Positions 5,480 to 8,455 of a DNA stretch of 8,455 nucleotides are shown piece after piece. Each line of letters begins with the position of its first letter. Positions within the stretch are counted from its first letter, which is position 1. The notes under the pieces are model-generated. The model worked only from the letters and a program-made list of their open reading frames with translations. It had not been told where the DNA came from and ran no database searches. The stretch spans positions 1 to 8,455 of the forward strand of contig JAIPFS010000053.1 in assembly GCA_021736545.1 (NCBI GenBank), written 5' to 3'. The stretch comes from Spirochaetia bacterium (GTDB taxonomy: Bacteria > Spirochaetota > Spirochaetia > PWKH01). The position numbers were made by a program, and so were the translations under genes.

Positions 5480-6610
5480 TTACATCTTTCCGATGTAAGA
5501 TTTTCTCTTTATGAATTTTGTCGAAATAACATCTTTGGTGTACTGAGGAAACTCTGAATTGTGCTGGATATACTTAATAGCGAAATAGAGTCTTTGGAAA
5601 GCTGTCGCTCCAAGTTCTTCAATATTCTGGTCAATTGTGGTTAGCGCAAACAATTCAGCAATCTCAAAATTTGCATATCCGGTGACTACAGCGTTTCTGT
5701 TATCCATTTCCAGTGAACGCAAAACCGGAACTGCAATTATGTCAGATAAACAAATAAAGGCGTCAGTTTTGGGATTCTTCTTAAGAGCTTCAATATACGC
5801 TTTTTTCCCCTCTGCGTAGCTGTATGTATCAAGAAAAACAACATTTTTATCCTCACTAAAATCAATTCCATTCTTCTTTAAAGCCTCAATAAAATAATTA
5901 TACTTCTCTTCCCGTTGATTATAATTATTTAATTTCACAGATAGGAGAACAGGATTTTTACATTTTTGTTCAACCAAAACATGTTCCATCAGGTTGGCAA
6001 TTTCTCCTACTTCAGAAAAAGCACTTCCCACAAAGGGAATATCTGTATCTTCTTTTCGAGGATTTATATGAAAAACTGGTAGGTGCATATTCTTTAAAGG
6101 GATGAGATCCTCTCCTGTTACTACAGAAGAAACCACTATTACTCCATCCACAAGACCCAGAAAAGGAGCTTTATTGAAAAACTCTTTCTCTCTTCCCTCC
6201 CCTACATCATATATATCAATGTAATACCCGAATTTATCGGCTTCACTTTTTATTCCTTTGAGGATATCAATATAATATTCTGTTGAGGGGCTCTGTGAAA
6301 TTGGTGCAATATAAGCAATACTCATTTTGTCAGATGATCGTAATTTTTTGGCTGCAGTAGATGGATAATAGCCCAGCTCAATAACTAATTGATCCAACTG
6401 ACTCGCAAGTTCTTTTGAGATAGATCCTTTTTTATCGTTAAAGTAATTTGATACAGTAGATATTGAAACATCACATAATGCAGCAACAAGCTTTAAGTTT
6501 ACGGACTGGGAAGATTTTTTGCTCTTTTCTTTCCAAGATTCTAATCTCAACTTAACTGTTTCTTCTGAAACATCAAGTATTTTACCAATTTTTTTAAAAT
6601 TAATATTCAT
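5480..6610 (-). CDS. LacI-family repressor with an additional N-terminal helix-turn-helix
   Basis: Transcription factor of 376 residues, longer than typical LacI proteins (about 330-360). The standard LacI headpiece is at 38-58 (NLKLVAALCDVSISTVSNYFND), followed by a helix and the hinge YYPSTAAKKLRSS (81-93), then a periplasmic-binding-like effector domain from about 97 to the end. Before it, residues 4-24 (NFKKIGKILDVSEETVKLRLE) form a second HTH-like segment that aligns with the first without gaps at an offset of 34. It shares seven of sixteen residues, including DVS and TV. ATG 6610 has AAGGAA 6 nt upstream, and no start codon lies just before the normal headpiece, so the extension is real. 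It is the first gene of the operon; its TAA overlaps an ATG in the next frame. It probably represses its own promoter and responds to the transported solute. Confidence 0.9.
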   Translation of the reverse strand: MNINFKKIGKILDVSEETVKLRLESWKEKSKKSSQSVNLKLVAALCDVSISTVSNYFNDKKGSISKELASQLDQLVIELGYYPSTAAKKLRSSDKMSIAYIAPISQSPSTEYYIDILKGIKSEADKFGYYIDIYDVGEGREKEFFNKAPFLGLVDGVIVVSSVVTGEDLIPLKNMHLPVFHINPRKEDTDIPFVGSAFSEVGEIANLMEHVLVEQKCKNPVLLSVKLNNYNQREEKYNYFIEALKKNGIDFSEDKNVVFLDTYSYAEGKKAYIEALKKNPKTDAFICLSDIIAVPVLRSLEMDNRNAVVTGYANFEIAELFALTTIDQNIEELGATAFQRLYFAIKYIQHNSEFPQYTKDVISTKFIKRKSYIGKM

Positions 6611-6640
6611 TAGTCGTTCCTTATCGTTTTACTTTTTTTT

Positions 6641-6669
6641 ATACTAAAACGTTTCACCTAATTTGTCAA
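6641..6669 (-). promoter_or_regulatory. Operon promoter with LacI-type operator in the spacer
   Basis: On the minus strand a perfect TTGACA -35 (6669-6664) is followed after exactly 17 bases by TAGTAT (6646-6641), four of six matches to the -10 consensus. The near-palindrome TGAAACGTTTTA (6656-6645), centred on AAACGTTT, lies in the spacer and overlaps the -10. It matches the well-known LacI/CcpA-type operator form TGAAACGTTTCA at 11 of 12 positions. A related AAAACG half-site is on the same strand near 6630-6625, about 25 bp from the operator centre. The placement predicts steric repression, most likely by the LacI-family gene that starts about 30 bases downstream. Confidence 0.75.
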
Positions 6670-6790
6670 GAAAATTATTTCTCAATTTAGGGGCTATGCT
6701 ATGTTCAAATCCTACTTAATCCAATAGTTAAAAACCATCTATATGCGATTGCACACTTAATATTTGTATTCTTTTTATCTTTAATTAGAA
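6670..6790. other. Upstream intergenic DNA without a recognised gene
   Basis: AT-rich sequence between the operon promoter and the third palindromic repeat. I see no ribosome-binding site with a credible frame, no tRNA-like cloverleaf and no clear terminator. Together with the repeats that follow, it makes almost 700 bp between the operon promoter and the hipA stop with no supported gene. Confidence 0.5.
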
Positions 6791-6823
6791 ATGTGGATTT
6801 TTTCTCCGAGACCATTTCCACAT
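6791..6823 (+). repeat. 33-bp nested palindromic repeat, copy 3 (most symmetrical)
   Basis: This is the best copy. The ends ATGTGGA (6791-6797) and TCCACAT (6817-6823) are perfect inverted repeats. The centre CTCCGAG is an odd palindrome, and the two 6-base spacers are T6 and ACCATT. Overall 12 of 16 opposed positions can pair. The 32 bases 6789-6820 are identical to 7171-7202. Confidence 0.88.
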
Positions 6824-6911
6824 ATTTTTATCGTCCAATAATATAGCAGACTATAAACATAGCCGCATTTTATGGTGAGGGCAATGAACCATTTCAGTTT
6901 GTGTTTGTTTT

Positions 6912-6995
6912 TACCCGGTTGAATCTGCCTTATACCCGGTTAAATTTACCGCTATGCTCGTTTTATGTCCGCTTTATGTCCATTTCTACCCGGTT
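6912..6995 (+). repeat. Three TACCCGGTT direct repeats
   Basis: TACCCGGTT occurs at 6912-6920, 6933-6941 and 6987-6995, each followed by a similar context (GAATCTGCC, AAATTTACC, TGATTCAATGCC). Two TTTATGTCC units lie between the second and third copies. The spacing is uneven (21 and 54 bases). The 63-codon plus-strand frame here (TRLNLPYTRLNLP) simply reads through the repeat and has no ribosome-binding site. Confidence 0.65.
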
Positions 6996-7030
6996 TGATT
7001 CAATGCCGTTTTCGCCATTTAATCAACAAG

Positions 7031-7085
7031 TACTTAATTACTTAATACAAATTTATTTTTTTAGCAAGCATTTACTCAGCAAGCA
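7031..7085. repeat. Short 8-bp duplications
   Basis: TACTTAAT is tandemly duplicated at 7031-7038 and 7039-7046, and AGCAAGCA occurs at 7063-7070 and 7078-7085. They lie in the same gene-free stretch as the other short repeats and suggest slippage-prone DNA. Confidence 0.55.
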
Positions 7086-7132
7086 CTTATAAATTGCTAA
7101 AGATAAGTTTAAGGATTTCGTAATTACAACTT

Positions 7133-7154
7133 TTTTGCTGATGCCTGACGCCTG
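7133..7154 (+). repeat. 22-bp conserved block, right copy
   Basis: Identical to 575-596 (TTTTGC then TGATGCCTGACGCCTG). It is followed by a GCCCATCTGA motif resembling GCCCACTTGA in the left copy, and 18 bases after the block by palindromic copy 4. The left block has 34 bases before copy 2, so the order is conserved but the spacing is not. Confidence 0.85.
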
Positions 7155-7172
7155 CGTTCCGCCCATCTGAAA

Positions 7173-7205
7173 ATGTGGATTTTTTCTCCGAGACCATTTC
7201 CAAAC
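7173..7205 (+). repeat. 33-bp nested palindromic repeat, copy 4
   Basis: Arms ATGTGGA and TCCAAAC around T6, CTCCGAG and ACCATT. It is identical to copy 3 through the first 30 of the 33 bases, and shares the right arm TCCAAAC with copy 2. Confidence 0.87.
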
Positions 7206-7251
7206 CCTAGTAAGCCTTGTAAGCCCTAAGCTCCACCATTCAATCCATGCT

Positions 7252-7336
7252 CATCCCACCATCCAAGTCATCCCACCATCCAAGTCATCCCACCATCCAA
7301 GTCATCCCACCATCCAAGTCATCCCACCATCCAAGC
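7252..7336. repeat. 17-bp minisatellite, five units
   Basis: Five head-to-tail copies of CATCCCACCATCCAAGT run from 7252 to 7336; the first four are identical and the last ends in C instead of T. On the transcribed minus strand the unit is G-rich (GATGGTGGGATG). It begins about 28 bases beyond the hipA stop codon. Seventeen is not a multiple of three, so the repeat is unlikely to be coding. The near-identity of units points to recent expansion and probable copy-number variation between strains. Confidence 0.92.
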
Positions 7337-7358
7337 CATGCAAGCCATCCAAGCCATG
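7332..7358. repeat. 9-bp tandem repeat, three units
   Basis: CAAGCCATG, CAAGCCATC and CAAGCCATG follow directly on from the 17-bp array and share its CATCCAAG core. They fill the space up to the hipA stop codon, so the hipA 3' untranslated region consists almost entirely of repeats. No U-tract terminator is visible. Confidence 0.8.
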
Positions 7359-7363
7359 TTCTT

Positions 7364-8455
7364 TCAGCAGATAAATGCCGATTGATAAAGCTCCTGTTCA
7401 GGAAAAGGAATTTCATATTTTTCAGCGTATGTTCTCCAATGTGATACAGCATGTTTTATCTCATCCACTCGAACAGCTGCAATATGAGGTTCAACCCTGA
7501 AATATGGAGCAACCTGTTTGACGAGATCTACACTTAGTGAGTTGTCATTTTCATCAACATTAAGAGATAAGCCGCCACGACCTGGGTTCGGATTGACATC
7601 AAAAACGGGAGAGAGTCGCCAGCCTTTCGGAGTAAGAATAAAGCCATGATTCCTCAAATGATCATCCGTGTTAGAAATACAGATGGAAAACGCTATTCTG
7701 TTCCATAATTCCTTAAGATCCTTATCGGGATCCCCTCCATATTTCATAATCAGTTCTGCAAGCTCAAGATAACTCGCCCCAGCAGTATGATCCATACCAT
7801 CGGAATAACCAAGCAAAGTTATAGCAGAAGCGTAATGTCTTCTCTTTCCAGCATTTCCAGCATTTCCAGCACTTCCAGCATTATTTCTATCAAATCTTTT
7901 AACAAGATAGGTGTGGAATGAACTTGAATACCGTTCTGCACGCGCATCGGGAACACGTAAACCAGCCCGTTCAGCCAAATGGTGTGCAGTCATTTCCCAA
8001 GCTCCAATATTAAAAATATCATTTCTGCTTGGAAACTTTGCAATCCAGACGCTGCCATCTTTTTCACAAATATTTGCCTTAGGTCGTGCTCCGCCGAGGG
8101 AAGATCCAGGTGCAAACAGCTGATGCAGCCATGGCGCAGCCTTTTCTAGTTCCTGATTATCAGCATTCTCTTCAAATTTCCATGCACTGTGCTGTAATTC
8201 ACGAATATCTGAAATAGGAGGACAGCTTAAATATGTCTCTTCGGCCTCAAAAGGCCCATCAATTGAAAGTTTATAGCGAAGGGCTCCCATTCGCACAGCA
8301 TCAGAAACTCCAAGAAAAAAATCAAGATCATTCAGTACAACAGGTTTTCTTCCATCTCTCTTTGCAAACAGCTGTTCTCTCCGCTGCATAAGCAGCTTTC
8401 CCCATCTATCAGGTGCGGAGTCAAGAAACATCCCAAACATTTTCGATCCGCTTTC
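7364..8455 (-). CDS. hipA: HipA-family serine/threonine kinase toxin (5' end missing)
   Basis: The frame is open at the right edge, so the true start lies outside; 363 residues are visible, against about 400-440 for the family. Numbering from the Met at 8440, the segments are FGMFLDSAPDRWGKLLMQRR (2-21); the ATP-loop motif GSSLGGARPKA (112-122); IAKFPS with Lys135; HTYLVKRFDR (176-185); RRHYASAITLLG (200-211); the catalytic loop NTDDHLRNHGF (257-267); and FDVNPNP (280-286) with the metal-binding Asp281. The kinase is therefore intact. HipA kinases phosphorylate glutamyl-tRNA synthetase or similar targets and cause growth arrest; a HipB antitoxin usually sits just upstream, which would be off the window. 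Four 9-bp repeats encode an Ala-Gly-Asn/Ser run at 188-198. Its GC content looks higher than that of the operon, which could reflect transfer. The 3' end abuts tandem repeats. Confidence 0.92.
   Translation of the reverse strand, partial: ESGSKMFGMFLDSAPDRWGKLLMQRREQLFAKRDGRKPVVLNDLDFFLGVSDAVRMGALRYKLSIDGPFEAEETYLSCPPISDIRELQHSAWKFEENADNQELEKAAPWLHQLFAPGSSLGGARPKANICEKDGSVWIAKFPSRNDIFNIGAWEMTAHHLAERAGLRVPDARAERYSSSFHTYLVKRFDRNNAGSAGNAGNAGKRRHYASAITLLGYSDGMDHTAGASYLELAELIMKYGGDPDKDLKELWNRIAFSICISNTDDHLRNHGFILTPKGWRLSPVFDVNPNPGRGGLSLNVDENDNSLSVDLVKQVAPYFRVEPHIAAVRVDEIKHAVSHWRTYAEKYEIPFPEQELYQSAFIC
7845..7880. repeat. In-frame 9-bp tandem repeat inside hipA, four units
   Basis: TTTCCAGCA occurs three times, followed by CTTCCAGCA, head to tail. 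On the coding strand it gives GCT-GGA-AAT/AGT codons, that is Ala-Gly-Asn/Ser repeats between KRFDRN and RRHYASA. Related HipA proteins have a short loop here before the HYASA segment, so the array probably lengthens a surface loop without breaking the frame. Confidence 0.88.

Noticed and set aside
5451..5480. Binding protein starting at ATG 5480, or being a lipoprotein
   Set aside because: ATG 5453 has a near-perfect ribosome-binding site and gives a normal signal peptide; the signal region ends GNIFASG with no lipobox Cys.
518..7205. CRISPR array made of the 33-bp repeats
   Set aside because: The copies are only four, unevenly spaced (113, over 6000 and 382 bases apart), not separated by spacer-sized DNA, and no cas genes are present.
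7252..7336. Replication-origin iterons
   Set aside because: The 17-bp units are perfectly tandem like a minisatellite, with no initiator gene, DnaA boxes or AT-rich unwinding segment recognised beside them.
7247..7444. 65-codon plus-strand frame across the 17-bp array
   Set aside because: The Ser/Pro/His repeats are just the translated minisatellite, and the frame runs into the antisense of hipA without a ribosome-binding site.

Overview
The window reads as a chromosomal segment of a low-GC spirochaete, most likely a host-associated Treponema or a relative. The reasons are the AT-rich coding style, a solute-binding protein whose mature N-terminus begins SGNQE straight after the signal peptide, and a CUT1-type ABC cassette led by a LacI gene and lacking its own ATPase. 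This placement is inference from style, not a database match. All genes I accept lie on the minus strand.

Layout in transcription order (right to left). At the right edge (7364-8455) is a 5'-truncated but kinase-intact hipA-type toxin gene, followed by a 17-bp x5 minisatellite and a gene-free, repeat-rich stretch of about 700 bp. From 6669 down to 739 runs one probable six-gene operon: a LacI-family regulator with an unusual second helix-turn-helix, an extracellular solute-binding protein of the UgpB type, two permeases, an RNase Z-like metallo-beta-lactamase-fold hydrolase, and a YihX-like HAD phosphatase. A TTGACA/TAGTAT promoter with a LacI-type operator in its spacer precedes the first gene, so the operon is probably autorepressed. 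A strong inverted repeat separates the binding-protein gene from the permease genes and probably sets their different expression levels.

From about 738 to the left edge is AT-rich, mostly non-coding DNA. It holds a candidate 40-codon basic small ORF with a perfect Shine-Dalgarno, a promoter overlapped by a palindrome, and the first 37 codons of a gene that leaves the window.

Working model (inference): the transporter imports a small polar solute, possibly a phosphorylated or phosphodiester compound given the UgpB-like binding protein. The metallo-hydrolase and the HAD phosphatase would then process it in the cytoplasm, and LacI would sense it or a product. The transport ATPase must come from elsewhere in the genome.

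The most unusual non-gene signal is a 33-bp nested palindromic repeat found four times, twice on each side of the operon and always in the same orientation. On each side a conserved TGATGCCTGACGCCTG block lies between the two copies. This looks like a dispersed intergenic element family that brackets the operon.
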